Assembly (NCBI RefSeq): GCF_002368395.1
Contig: NZ_AP018254.1
Span: forward strand, 2,542,001 to 2,606,000
DNA: 64,000 bases
Source of the DNA: Calothrix sp. NIES-3974
GTDB taxonomy: Bacteria > Cyanobacteriota > Cyanobacteriia > Cyanobacteriales > Nostocaceae
Direction: 5' to 3'
Shown: positions 37,724 to 46,567 of the stretch, in pieces
How the letters are laid out: every line of letters starts with the position of its first letter
Numbering within the stretch: position 1 is the first letter of the stretch
The notes under the pieces: model-generated
What the model saw: the letters and a program-made list of their open reading frames with translations, nothing else
Databases searched by the model: none
What the model was told of the DNA's origin: nothing
Position numbers and translations under genes: made by a program

Positions 37724-38350
37724 ATGCTCAGAGCCATAGATATTATGACCAAAGATGTTGTCACCATTCGCGGTTCGGCAACTGTAGCAGAAGCGGTAGA
37801 ATTGATGAAAAGTAGAGGATGGCGATCGCTGATTGTGGAACGTCGTCATCCCCAGGATGCCTATGGTATTATCAGCGAATCGGATATCGTCCACAAGGTG
37901 ATTGCCTATGGTAAAGACCCGGCACAGGTGCGAGTATACGAAATCATGACTAAACCCTGTATTGTGGTGAATCCGGATTTAGGTGTAGAATATATAGCTA
38001 GGTTATTTGCCGACCACAACCTCCATCGCGCACCCGTAATTCAAGGTGATTTGCTCGGTATTGTTTCTGTTTCAGATATCATCAACAAGAGTAAATTTGT
38101 CGAACTTCCTCGTAGCGTGGTGCTAGATCAAGAATTACAGGATGCGATTCGCAAAGCTCGTGAAATTTGTGCTGCAACATCCTTTCGGTCTGAACAGTGT
38201 GCAACAGCGTGGGATGTGGTAGATGAATTGCAGTCAGAATTAGCCCATCAACAAGCCAAACGGTTTGAAAAAAGAGCTTTTGATGAGTTTTGTGATGAAT
38301 TTCCGGAAGCACGGGATGCACGTTTTTTCGAGGATTGGTGCAGTGGATAA
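37724..38350 (+). CDS. CBS-CP12 fusion protein
   Basis: 208 residues. Residues 1-130 are two CBS motifs (AIDIMTKDVVTIRGSATVAEAVELM, then EIMTKPCIVVNPDL and HRAPVIQGDLLGIVSVSDI; quoted in parts), which bind adenosine nucleotides. Residues about 140-208 are a CP12 module: the N-terminal Cys pair in REICAATSFRSEQCATAWD, the core AWDVVDELQ and the C-terminal pair in FCDEFPEA and EDWC. CP12 bridges phosphoribulokinase and GAPDH under oxidising conditions. CBS-CP12 fusions are known in cyanobacteria and proposed to link energy charge to carbon metabolism. It is divergent from pncB. Confidence 0.92.
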   Translation: MLRAIDIMTKDVVTIRGSATVAEAVELMKSRGWRSLIVERRHPQDAYGIISESDIVHKVIAYGKDPAQVRVYEIMTKPCIVVNPDLGVEYIARLFADHNLHRAPVIQGDLLGIVSVSDIINKSKFVELPRSVVLDQELQDAIRKAREICAATSFRSEQCATAWDVVDELQSELAHQQAKRFEKRAFDEFCDEFPEARDARFFEDWCSG

Positions 38351-38446
38351 TGGGCAATTCCGTGTGTTGACGGTTGACTGTTGACTGAAGATACGGTCAA
38401 CCATCCGATTTCAGTACTTTGTTTTGTACAGATAATACTTGACCCA

Positions 38447-38908
38447 TCAAGGTTGAAGGGGTGCATAACCAAAGGTGACATTGAATAAACGACACCAAAT
38501 TGCCACGGATTTGTAATCAGATAATTGCAGGTTGTCAGGAAGTTGATAGCGTTGACTTCCACGGGTTTGACGTAACCGTGCAATTGAGACGTAATCCTGC
38601 TGTTTAATATTTCTGCCTACTGGGGAATCTCTATGTAAAATTACGTATAAGTCGGGGCCGTTATCAGTGCGAAATTCGTCGTCAAATTCGATATAGCGTT
38701 GACCCTTGTCTCTGGTAATACTGACTCGACCGCGTGTTGGATGATCGACATCCCGAAAAGAGCCTACATTGCTGGAGGTCGGGCTAGTATTGGGCGATGT
38801 TGTGATTGCTACAGGTTGCCTCTGGATTGGATTAGAAGCTTGCTCCTGTACACACCCACATGCGATCGCGCTGCTGAGAAGGGTTATTAATGCTAGTTTT
38901 AAATTCAT
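38447..38908 (-). CDS. DM13-domain lipoprotein
   Basis: About 153 residues from MNLKLALITLL at 38908; the ATG at 38932 is less likely. A signal peptide ends at a lipobox-like SAIACGC, so it should be a lipoprotein. A Ser/Thr/Pro-rich linker follows, then a DM13 domain: VGSFRDVDHPTRGRVSI, YIEFDDEFRTDNGPDLYVIL and VAIWCRLFNVTFGYAPL. DM13 is a predicted extracytoplasmic redox or haem-associated domain with a conserved Cys, here in IWC. The function is unknown. It is convergent with CBS-CP12. Confidence 0.8.
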   Translation of the reverse strand: MNLKLALITLLSSAIACGCVQEQASNPIQRQPVAITTSPNTSPTSSNVGSFRDVDHPTRGRVSITRDKGQRYIEFDDEFRTDNGPDLYVILHRDSPVGRNIKQQDYVSIARLRQTRGSQRYQLPDNLQLSDYKSVAIWCRLFNVTFGYAPLQP

Positions 38909-39131
38909 AATTCTAGAATTAAGAATATCCAAGATATCTATATCTAAAATTTAAGCTTTTTTGAGCAGAAAAACATTAATAAAAGCTGAGAAGCAACTAT
39001 ATTTTTATTAGTTACTTGTTTATTCTATTTTAATTATCTAGATTAGGAGTATATAAAAAATAGGAAGAGTGAGTCAAAATACTCACACTTCCAGATAGGG
39101 ATACATTTCGATACATACAAATAAATCCTGT

Positions 39132-39467
39132 TTAAAATAAACGAAAAATAAACGGATAACGATAAATTGTTTCTGGATTTTCCAACACTTTAATTACCGC
39201 AATAATCGGGAAAACGATGCTAACAATAAATAAAACAGGATACAGCAGAACACCAATGAAGACAAAGGTAAGCAAAAAAGCAACTATACCGTAAACAAAC
39301 AGATTGATGAAAAAGTTAATTGCCTCCCTAGCATTCGCTTTAACAATTGAGTCATCTGTAACCGCCATAATTATAATTGGGACAATTACCGTCAATAGTA
39401 AAAAGCTTAACAAAGGGGAAGCATGACAAAGCGCAGAAAACAGCTGACGTTGTTTTTTCTCATCCAT
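39132..39467 (-). CDS. DUF4870 membrane protein
   Basis: 111 residues with an N-terminal polar LFSALCHASPLLSFLLL segment, then three membrane helices. The conserved VKANAREAINFFINLFVYG between helices 1 and 2 marks DUF4870. Role unknown. It stands alone with AT-rich spacers on both sides; 39468-40074 holds no other gene I can support. Confidence 0.8.
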   Translation of the reverse strand: MDEKKQRQLFSALCHASPLLSFLLLTVIVPIIIMAVTDDSIVKANAREAINFFINLFVYGIVAFLLTFVFIGVLLYPVLFIVSIVFPIIAVIKVLENPETIYRYPFIFRLF

Positions 39468-39802
39468 ATATATTTATTGTTTATTTTTTCATACATTTAA
39501 CTCAATCCTATTACTTTTATACTATTGTGCGCATCAATAATACAAGGGGTTTAATTACCAATAATTAAATCAAAATACATCTTCACATCCATTATTATTA
39601 GGTACTTTGGGCTAAACGCAATAGCGACACACTTTTGCTCATCAATGGGCTCATCACTTCACATTGGGAGTAATATTCCACAAACCCCCACTCCCTATGT
39701 AAATTTTAGATTTGCGTGAGAGGATGTAAGTATTAATTATCATTATTTTGACTATCTTCCTGAATCTGAACACGGGGTTATAAAGCAGATTTTTCCTTCG
39801 AG

Positions 39803-39823
39803 AGTACAGACGCGACATGTCAC
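39803..39823. repeat. GAGACG-family palindrome variant
   Basis: CAGACGCGACATGTCACG plus TCTC, an imperfect member of the same palindrome family, lies in the spacer upstream of cysH. Its core is CGCGACATGTCACG, with one mismatched pair. Confidence 0.5.
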
Positions 39824-40074
39824 GTCTCTTCTCATTCCCAAAAAAAATTATTCAAGTATTAAAAATGACTTTTTAAACAACCTCTGATAAGTCTGGGTAT
39901 TTAGACTAAACTCCAAACCTTGCATCACATGATAAATTTTCCTCTCTTTGTGAAAGTACAATAACATTACATGACGGATTGATGGGGGTACTATCACACT
40001 CAACTCTCCCGACTCCTATCCTCCATTCCCCCCTTACTGTAAAATTCAAAAAGAGAGAGAGGAGAACATCAGTT

Positions 40075-40809
40075 ATGGTCGCGACCCACAATAATTTGAA
40101 TATTTCAGCCTTAGAAGCAGAATATAGCCATAAATCACCACGGGAGATTCTGAAATTTGCCCTCGAGAATTTTGATAATCTGGCAATTTCCTTTAGTGGT
40201 GCGGAGGATGTCATCCTAGTAGATATGGCATCTAAAATTACGAGTAACTTCCGTGTTTTTACATTAGATACAGGACGTTTACATCCCGAAACCTACCAAT
40301 TTTTGGATGAGGTACGTAAACATTACGGCATCAAAATTGAGGTCATGTTTCCGGATGCTGCGGAAGTACAAGCATTAGTGGAAGAAAAAGGATTATTTAG
40401 CTTCTACGAAGACGGACATAAGGAATGTTGCAGTATTCGCAAAGTTAAACCCCTACGTCGCAAATTGAATACCTTAGATGCTTGGGTGACAGGACAACGC
40501 AAAGATCAAAGCCCAGGAACCCGTGCGCAAATTCCCGTAATTGAAGTAGATAGTGCATTTTCCACCCCAGACCACCAACTAATCAAGTTTAATCCCCTAG
40601 CGAATTGGTCTTCTGCTCAAGTTTGGGAATATATTCGCGCTTTAGAAGTACCCTACAACAAATTACACGAACGCGGATTTATTAGCATTGGCTGTGAACC
40701 CTGTACCCGTCCCGTATTACCCAACCAACATGAACGGGAAGGTCGTTGGTGGTGGGAAGAAGCAACGAAAAAAGAATGCGGTTTACACGCTGGTAATTTG
40801 GAAAAATAG
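40075..40809 (+). CDS. cysH: Adenylyl-/phosphoadenylyl-sulfate reductase, Fe-S type
   Basis: About 244 residues from the ATG at 40075, which has GAGGAG upstream; the 5' extension to 39979 is rejected. It reduces activated sulfate to sulfite for cysteine synthesis. Marks are [17 protein letters not shown] (P-loop-like), [15 protein letters not shown], and the paired cysteines [13 protein letters not shown] and [10 protein letters not shown], which bind a 4Fe-4S cluster and are typical of enzymes that can use APS. The catalytic KECGLH is at the C-terminus. Which donor is preferred cannot be told from sequence alone. Confidence 0.92.
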   Translation: MVATHNNLNISALEAEYSHKSPREILKFALENFDNLAISFSGAEDVILVDMASKITSNFRVFTLDTGRLHPETYQFLDEVRKHYGIKIEVMFPDAAEVQALVEEKGLFSFYEDGHKECCSIRKVKPLRRKLNTLDAWVTGQRKDQSPGTRAQIPVIEVDSAFSTPDHQLIKFNPLANWSSAQVWEYIRALEVPYNKLHERGFISIGCEPCTRPVLPNQHEREGRWWWEEATKKECGLHAGNLEK

Positions 40810-41077
40810 ATTATGGTATTGCGGAATTGGAGTATGAATAGATACAGGTAATGATTCTACCCGGCGCGATCGCCTGATACCGTTTTACTTGGGAGTTAAT
40901 ACCTGACGCTTTCAGGAACTTTCGGGAGTGGGGAAGAAAATGTATCAAAATTTGAGTGAAATGGTATTACAGCGATCGCAAGATTTAAATTCATACTTTC
41001 AATCAGCAAACTGAGAATTTTGACAATACTGTTGCAAATGGGATAGAGGGTATTGTATTTTGCCCTGTGAAGGTTAA

Positions 41078-41222
41078 GTAGGTAGGTGCAATTAAACATA
41101 AAACCGCAACGCAGCCGTTCATCCGTCTCCAAGCCTTACCCCTAATCACTGTACAGACGCGATATATCGCGTCTCTCCCTACTCCCTGATCTCAACGACA
41201 ATTTTCACCATCCACCTACCTA
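41078..41222 (+). repeat. MITE-like element B, copy 2 (complete)
   Basis: 145 bp from GTAGGTAGGTGCAATTAAAC to TTTTCACCATCCACCTACC plus TA; the ends are inverted repeats. A central GACGCGATATATCGCGTC palindrome and an ACTCCCTGATCTC tract lie inside. It abuts the decayed sulfur region; the transporter remnant's stop codon is 19 bases away. Confidence 0.7.
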
Positions 41223-41240
41223 ACAACTAACTCTGCTGTA

Positions 41241-41591
41241 TCAAACAGCTTCGACAGGTTTGCCAAAAATTCTGTCGGTAAACCTGACATACCATGCAGC
41301 TGCCTGCACTTGAATAATATAGGCCATAGAAATAATCAGGGCAATTTCTGAACCCTCTTTGCCAAAAGCCGTCATCGCGATCGCCAAGGCAATGGATAAA
41401 TTTCGCATCACAGTTCCGTAAACTAGCGCGATCGCATCATTACGATTAAAAAACAGTTTGCCAACGACCGTACTCAGCAGAAAGTTACCTCCAAAGTTAC
41501 CTCCATAGACAATAGCCAAAGGTATAAGGAGAGAAACCAGCATCCAGGGATTTGCCACAATACTTTTTGCCCGCAGTGCCATTGCATTCAT
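41241..41591 (-). pseudogene. 3' fragment of a bile-acid/arsenite-type symporter
   Basis: The last 116 residues of a membrane transporter: WMLVSLLIPLAIVYGGNFG, VVGKLFFNRNDAIALVYGTVMRNLSIALAIAMTAFG (quoted in part) and AYIIQVQAAAWYVRFTDRI, resembling the BASS/arsenical resistance transporter group. The N-terminal two thirds are missing. An ATG lies at 41589-41591, but upstream in the same frame the sequence belongs to the rhodanese part of the neighbouring gene read in another frame, so a deletion seems to have joined the two. Confidence 0.75.
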
Positions 41592-43244
41592 AGGTCTTGT
41601 ATCCCCCTGTAAGATTGTGGGCATCAAACCCGAGTTGTCGCAGAACTCTGGTTGCGTAGTAGCCACGTTGCCCCACCTGACAGTAGATCCAAAGTGGGCG
41701 ATCGCAGGGGAGTTCCTTGATTCGTTGCCGCAGTTGTGATAAAGGAATATTGGTCGCCCCAACAACGTGTCCCCGTTCAAATTCGGACTCCTCGCGTACA
41801 TCCACCAAGTTAACCAGTTCGAGGTCAAGGTTTTCCCAGTAGGCAATCGGTGCATCGCCGCGCAGTGCATTAGCAGCAATCATCCCTGCCATGTTCACAG
41901 GGTCTTTGGCAGCACCAAATTGGGGTGCATAGCACAGTTCCGCTTCTTCTAGGTCAAAAACGGTCATTCCTGCTTGAATTGCCATTGCTAACACATCAAT
42001 CCGCTTTTCAGTTCCGTCAGCACCAACAGCTTGCGCTCCTAAAATCCGACCGTCAGTTGGGGCATACAAAAGCTTAATGGCGATCGCTTTGGCACCAGGA
42101 AAATAACCTGCATGATGACCGGGATGGAGATAAACCTTGTGGTAGTCCATACCCCCACGTTGGAGGGTTTTTTCACTAGCTCCGGTGCTTGCTACCGTCA
42201 TCCCAAAAATGCCGCAAACGGAAGTCCCCTGCACACCGCGAAATTGGGAGTTGCGTCCCAGAATGGTTTCAGCCGCAATCCGCCCCTGGCGATTGGCAGG
42301 ACCTGCTAGGGGAATCAGTGTCCACTCTTGAGTCACAAAATCCTGCACCTCTACAGCATCGCCCACCGCCCAAATGTGTGGATCGCTAGTTTGCATTGCG
42401 CTATTAACCCGAATCCCACCGCGATCGCCCAGTTCCAGCCCTGTCTCCTTCGCTAGCCCATTCTCTGGGCGTACCCCAATCGCCAAAATCACCATCTCAG
42501 CTGGATGCTGCTGACCAGAGTCTGTTTGCACAATTAAGTTGTTATCTGAGCCAGCTACAAAACCCTGAACACCGTCGTTCAAGCATAGTTTCACACCTTG
42601 AGACTGGAGGTGAGCATGAACTGGAGCCATCATCTCTGGATCAAAGGGGGGCATCACTTGCGGCAACTTTTCCACCAGCGTTACTGCAATGCCGCGATGG
42701 ACCAAATTTTCGGTCATTTCCAGTCCAATAAAACCACCGCCGACTACGACTGCTTGCTTTACTTGATGAGCCTCAATCCATTCTCGAATCCGACGGCTAT
42801 CGGGAATCGTCCGTAGGGCAAAATTCCCGGCAACTCGATTCCTGGCAATGGTGGACGAATCGGCGCAGCACCGGGAGATAATACTAGAGCATCGTAGGAC
42901 TCCTGTAGCACCTCTCCAGTTTGCAGGTTTTTTACCGTCAGTGTTTGACTAGCCCGATCGATGGCAATCACTTCGTGCTGCAACCGCACTTCAATATTGA
43001 ATCGTTCCTTAAATAAATCTGCATTGGCAACCAAAAGCTTTTTCTCATCGGCAATCACGCTACCCACGTAATAGGGCAAACCACAATTAGCAAAGGACAC
43101 AAACTGACCGCGATCGAAAATAATAATTTCTGCCGCTTCTGACAACCGTCGTGCCCGCGCCGCACAAGATGCTCCGCCGGCAACCCCACCCACAATCAAA
43201 ATCCGTGGTTTAGCCATTGAATTTTTCTTCGATTCCTCAACCAT
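41497..43244 (-). pseudogene. CoA-disulfide reductase/rhodanese fusion with a frameshift
   Basis: The frame from 43244 encodes the FAD domain (ILIVGGVAGGASCAARARRL, redox Cys in SFANCGLPYYVG). At about 42820-42823 (AAAA on the plus strand) one base appears missing, and the frame passes into a second one that carries NAD binding (VVVGGGFIGLEMTEN), the dimerisation domain and a C-terminal rhodanese with LWIYCQVGQRGYYA. One extra T in the TTTT run would restore ELPGIFALRTIP. The C-terminus runs on into transporter remnant sequence. The intact enzyme would reduce CoA persulfides or polysulfides. A sequencing error cannot be excluded. Confidence 0.82.
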
Positions 43245-43299
43245 TATGCTTGAATTTGCTGTAAGTTTATAAAATTAAATTTAGTGCTTGACAGCAGTT

Positions 43300-43345
43300 T
43301 TACACTAAAATACTATACTATATAGTTATACAATACAAAGCTAAT
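43300..43345. promoter_or_regulatory. AT-rich palindrome between divergent sulfur genes
   Basis: The divergent spacer contains the palindrome ACTATATAGT inside a longer ATACTATACTATATAGTTAT stretch. ArsR-family repressors often bind AT-rich palindromes of this kind, so it may have served the two flanking, now broken, genes. Assignment is by position only. Confidence 0.35.
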
Positions 43346-43359
43346 TCGTCCTCACCTCG

Positions 43360-43929
43360 GTGTTGAATAAATTCCCGCAAGGCTCTGCAATCTGGGTGGG
43401 GTTGGTTCCAGGGCTGACAGATGCAGGGGGTTTTATTCCCGTATTGCCGACTTATCAGCACCCTAACTATTCTTCCATCTATGCTGTGGGTGTGATTGTG
43501 CAACTTCAGCCCCCGGAAGTCACTCCGTTACCGGTGGGAGTGCCGAAAACGGGGCAGATGACAGAAGCGATGGCCATGGCAGTGGCACATAACATTGCGA
43601 TCGCCCTCGGTGAAACTTCTGCTCAACCGGTTACACCCACTCTGGAAGCGATTTGTTTTGCAGATTTTGGCGATACAGGCATTTTGTTTTTCGCAGACCC
43701 GGTGTTACCCGAACCAGCAACAGGTCAGCGACGGCGAGCGATCGCGCTGCAAGGAGCTTGGGTGGGATGGGCAAAAACCGCATTTGAGCAGTATTTTCTT
43801 GCCAAAATGCGCTTTGGTGTAGCTGTTCCCTGGTTTGAGCGACTTGCCCTCAGAGGTGTTGGCTTATCGCTAGTGGAGCCCCTAGCAACTTCCCCATCAA
43901 CCGATTGCTTACATGGAACGTCTTGTTGA
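43360..43929 (+). pseudogene. 3' half of an SQR-like flavoprotein
   Basis: About 189 residues beginning abruptly with LNKFPQGSAIWVGLVPGL. The segments VGVPKTGQMTEAMAMAVAHNIAIALG (quoted in part), ICFADFGDTGILFFADPV and VPWFERLALRGVG are the C-terminal half of sulfide:quinone-oxidoreductase-like FAD enzymes. The FAD-binding N-terminal half (about 200 residues) is missing, and a stop codon lies 15 bases before the frame. It therefore looks like a 5'-truncated gene. The end overlaps the following ArsR frame. Confidence 0.75.
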
Positions 43930-44152
43930 GGCAGTCTCAATGGATTGGACAACAAACCTAAAACGGTTAGAAGAGATGGCTGATCGATTTCGGGTGATGT
44001 CTGACCCGACTCGTTTGCGCATTCTGGCGGTGTTGGGGGAGCAAGAATTGAGCGTGCAAGATATTTGCGATCGCACAGGTTTTAAACAATCTAATGTTTC
44101 CAAACATCTGCGGGTATTGCGGGAAATTGAGGCGATCGCTCACCAACGATAA
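43913..44152 (+). CDS. Short ArsR-family protein, likely truncated
   Basis: 79 residues, or 70 from the better ATG at 43940 (MDWTTNLKRLEEMADRF). The helix-turn-helix is complete: MSDPTRLRILAVLG and ICDRTGFKQSNVSKHLRVLRE. It stops right after with IEAIAHQR and lacks the beta-hairpin wing and last helix that ArsR repressors use for DNA binding and dimerisation. The end falls within a HIP1 site (GGCGATCGCTC). Probably a 3'-truncated relic. A second, full-length ArsR gene follows 170 bases later. Confidence 0.65.
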   Translation: MERLVEAVSMDWTTNLKRLEEMADRFRVMSDPTRLRILAVLGEQELSVQDICDRTGFKQSNVSKHLRVLREIEAIAHQR

Positions 44153-44255
44153 CATCTAAAGGGAAAAATAGATGAATCACCATTGTCAAGCCAATCGAGT
44201 TTGTTCTCCTAAGCAATGGGCGATCGCATTATGTAAGTTCATAGATTACCAAACT

Positions 44256-44294
44256 TTACTACCGTGTGGTAATATAATCATGTATAATCATGTA
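44256..44294. promoter_or_regulatory. Candidate operator of the sulfide regulon, site 1
   Basis: TTACTACCGTGTGGTAATATA (written here in two parts: TTACTACCGTG and TGGTAATATA) read on the minus strand gives TATATTACCA, 5 bases, TAGTAA. The same two blocks occur with a 2-base spacer in the divergent spacer at 46.3 kb. A tandem ATAATCATGT repeat follows at about 44275-44294. It is 31-69 bases upstream of the ArsR-family regulator gene, suggesting autoregulation. Confidence 0.5.
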
Positions 44295-44324
44295 AGTCAA
44301 AATTAATTTTGGGAAATACCTTTC

Positions 44325-44732
44325 ATGCCTGCACAAGCAATTAAGCAGTCAATCAACATCGAAGAGAAAGTAGATAAATGCCGCATTTCCAAGCTTACCC
44401 CTCAAGCCTTGGGTATGGTGGCAGAATTTTTCAAGGTCTTGTCGGAAGTCAGTCGTCTGCAAATCGTCTGTTCCCTGAAAACTGGTGCAAAGAACGTGAC
44501 GGAAATTATTGCCGAAACAGAATTAGGACAAGCTAATGTTTCTAAGCACCTGAAAATACTTACCCAAGCTGGGATCGTAGGACGGGAGCAACGGGGAGTT
44601 TGTGTATATTATCACATTGCCAATCCTTTTCTGTTTGAACTGTGTGATTTGGTCTGTGAAGCTTTGGCAATTCAGGTCGAACAGCAAAGTCAACAACTAC
44701 AGCAGTTGTCAAAGTTGCGTCAAGGTGTCTGA
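44325..44732 (+). CDS. ArsR-family regulator, BigR/SqrR-like
   Basis: 135 residues. The winged helix is complete: VLSEVSRLQIVCSLKTGAK, VTEIIAETELGQANVSKHLKIL (quoted in part), and the wing GREQRGVCVYYHI. Cysteines are at about 19, 49, 94, 107 and 111. Cys49 in LQIVC and one of the two in ELCDLVC lie where BigR and SqrR carry the pair that forms a disulfide or persulfide link on sulfide exposure. The next genes (SQR, persulfide dioxygenase, rhodanese, exporter) are the usual BigR targets. The sensing role is inference. No metal-site motif ELCVCDL is present. Confidence 0.82.
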   Translation: MPAQAIKQSINIEEKVDKCRISKLTPQALGMVAEFFKVLSEVSRLQIVCSLKTGAKNVTEIIAETELGQANVSKHLKILTQAGIVGREQRGVCVYYHIANPFLFELCDLVCEALAIQVEQQSQQLQQLSKLRQGV

Positions 44733-44736
44733 GTGG

Positions 44737-44762
44737 TTGCTCCCATCCTTATGTGGGAGCAA
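44737..44762. terminator. Hairpin between convergent genes
   Basis: Arms TTGCTCCCA and TGGGAGCAA (9 bp, perfect) around an 8-base loop, followed by AATATTTATG on the plus strand. It stands between the regulator and the convergent sqr gene and would be a terminator for either, although the T-tract is poor. Confidence 0.45.
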
Positions 44763-44795
44763 AATATTTATGTATTTGTTGAGAGTAACCTGGAA

Positions 44796-46154
44796 TTAAC
44801 GGTGTACTAGCTTATTGATTGGTTTGAAAATATCTGCCTCAAAACCCTTACCCTTGAGCATCCGGTTCCAGTAAAGCCAAGGTAATACATGGGCTTTGGC
44901 TAAAAACATAGAATATCTTTCCTTAGTAGGGTCAAGGGGAAAAGAGGGAGCCAACGTACCATCATAAGCAAATTCTGCCATAATGGCAGAGTGGTAACCA
45001 GTAATTAAAGGACAGCAGGTGTAGCCGTCATACTTGGCTGTCAAGGGTTTCGATTGCATCAAAGCCAGCAAGTTTTTTGCTGCAACCGGTGCTTGTTTGC
45101 GCACAGCAGCAGCAGTTTTGGAAGTTGGTAAGGAGGAAGCATCCCCCAAGGAAAAGACGTTGGCATAACGAGTGTGCTGGAGGGTATATTTATCAACTTC
45201 TACCCATCCATTAGCCCCTGCTAAAGGACTCTGCTTGACAAAATCTGGCGCACTCATGGGAGGAGCAACATGAATCATGTCGTAATGAATACTGACTTCC
45301 TCAACTCCATTCTCAGTGGTGACATCAAAAATTGCTTCCTGAGTGTCTGCCTTGATTTCCTTCAAATTATGTTTAAATTTCGCCACAATCCCTCGTCGGG
45401 CTACTACCTGATCTAGAGTGAGGGAATACTCTGGAACTGCAAACATTGACCCACCTGCTGTGCAGAACATGACCGTGGTATTTACTCCTACCCCACTCTT
45501 ACTCTTGAAAATATCGTCGGCCATGTACATGATTTTTTGCGGTGCACCCCCACATTTAATGGGTGTAGCTGGGTAGGTAAAAATTGCATTCCCACCGCGA
45601 AAGTTTTGAATGGTTTCCCATGTATAGGGAGCATAGTCTTTGGAGTAGTTACTGGTTACTCCTCCTTTCCCTAGAGCTTCCGGCAGACCCTTGATCAAAT
45701 GCCAGTCAATTTGAATACCAGGGCAGACTACTAAGTAATCATACTTAATAGAAATTCCGCCTTCTGTGATCACAGTATTTTGATCTGGGTCGAGTTTGAC
45801 GACACGTTCCTGAATCCAACTAACCCCTGATGGGATGACATCTTTCTCCCCACGGATAAATTTGGATAGGGGTGCAATACCACCCCCAACTAGTGTCCAA
45901 CCCGGCTGATAATAATGCTTGTCCGATGGCTCAACAATGACAATATCCAAACCACGTTTACCCTTGCATAAATGTGATGCTATCGTAATTCCGGCAGCAC
46001 CCCCTCCCACAATCACAATTTGATGATGTCTTTGCTGTGCTGTCATTGTTTGATCACCATCGGTAACATCGGTAACTGACAAACCTGGGGTTGATTCTGC
46101 TATCTGGTATACGGGGTTTTCCATGTAGTTTATATGACTGCTCTTTTTTGACAA
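44796..46154 (-). CDS. sqr: Sulfide:quinone oxidoreductase, type II-like
   Basis: 452 residues. A membrane-associated flavoprotein passing electrons from sulfide to quinone and releasing persulfide. FAD binding is IVIVGGGAAGITIASHL. The two active-site cysteines are in YLVVCPGIQIDW and TPIKCGGAPQKIMY; the CGGAPQK signature is a good SQR mark. The end AHVLPWLYWNRMLKG is typical of the type II (SQOR-like) group. The N-terminus has about 40 extra residues, and an internal start near MTAQQRHHQ is possible. Divergent from the persulfide dioxygenase gene. Confidence 0.9.
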   Translation of the reverse strand: MSKKSSHINYMENPVYQIAESTPGLSVTDVTDGDQTMTAQQRHHQIVIVGGGAAGITIASHLCKGKRGLDIVIVEPSDKHYYQPGWTLVGGGIAPLSKFIRGEKDVIPSGVSWIQERVVKLDPDQNTVITEGGISIKYDYLVVCPGIQIDWHLIKGLPEALGKGGVTSNYSKDYAPYTWETIQNFRGGNAIFTYPATPIKCGGAPQKIMYMADDIFKSKSGVGVNTTVMFCTAGGSMFAVPEYSLTLDQVVARRGIVAKFKHNLKEIKADTQEAIFDVTTENGVEEVSIHYDMIHVAPPMSAPDFVKQSPLAGANGWVEVDKYTLQHTRYANVFSLGDASSLPTSKTAAAVRKQAPVAAKNLLALMQSKPLTAKYDGYTCCPLITGYHSAIMAEFAYDGTLAPSFPLDPTKERYSMFLAKAHVLPWLYWNRMLKGKGFEADIFKPINKLVHR

Positions 46155-46298
46155 CTATCTTATTATTCAACCAAGTGGTCATATAAATGGGTTTTCTAAA
46201 TCAAACCTTAAGGATCTTGGTATTCTTTAATCATCTCCTCAGATTTTTCGCCTACAGAATATGAACATGAGATGTTGACAAAATCCTAGGGCATGGAC

Positions 46299-46316
46299 TA
46301 TATTACCAGATAGTAA
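46299..46316. promoter_or_regulatory. Candidate operator of the sulfide regulon, site 2
   Basis: TATATTACCAGATAGTAA lies between sqr and the persulfide dioxygenase gene, 145 bases from the former and about 250 from the latter. Its two blocks (TATATTACCA and TAGTAA) recur upstream of the regulator gene at 44.26 kb with a 5-base spacer. TTAC and GTAA form inverted half-sites. The spacing difference weakens the case. Confidence 0.45.
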
Positions 46317-46344
46317 GATAATAATAAAAGATGACAGTCGTATC

Positions 46345-46419
46345 ATGGTTCTTGGCTATCTGGCTGTGTTCTTGTTAATGGTACTTCTCAGTATTTTATA
46401 TGTAGCAGGTGATGTATGA
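46345..46419 (+). CDS. Possible 24-residue membrane microprotein
   Basis: ATG at 46345 opens a 24-codon frame, MVLGYLAVFLLMVLLSIL followed by YVAGDV and TGA. Almost all residues are hydrophobic, giving one membrane helix, as in many small subunits of membrane complexes. It lies downstream of candidate operator 2, in the direction of the persulfide dioxygenase gene. No clear ribosome site; only an AAAAGATG upstream. It may be chance, so the call is tentative. Confidence 0.3.
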   Translation: MVLGYLAVFLLMVLLSILYVAGDV

Positions 46420-46567
46420 AAACCAGGGAATAATTACTAAGGTAATTTGTGTGTAGGGTGTTTGTATTTGTTTATCCATAACCTGCTGTGGGTAATTCAA
46501 GTCAAGAACATTATTGATAGAAATGCTGTTTTTGCTACCAATTAGACAAAAGAGAGAGGAGGTATTT

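Noticed and set aside
39979-40074. N-terminal extension of cysH
   Set aside because: Non-conserved and spans the GAGGAG ribosome site that fits the ATG at 40075.
40896-41132. Paired short frames at 40.9 and 50.2 kb sharing RLRCGF and FNCTYLL
   Set aside because: The similarity comes from the ends of repeat element B, not from a shared protein.
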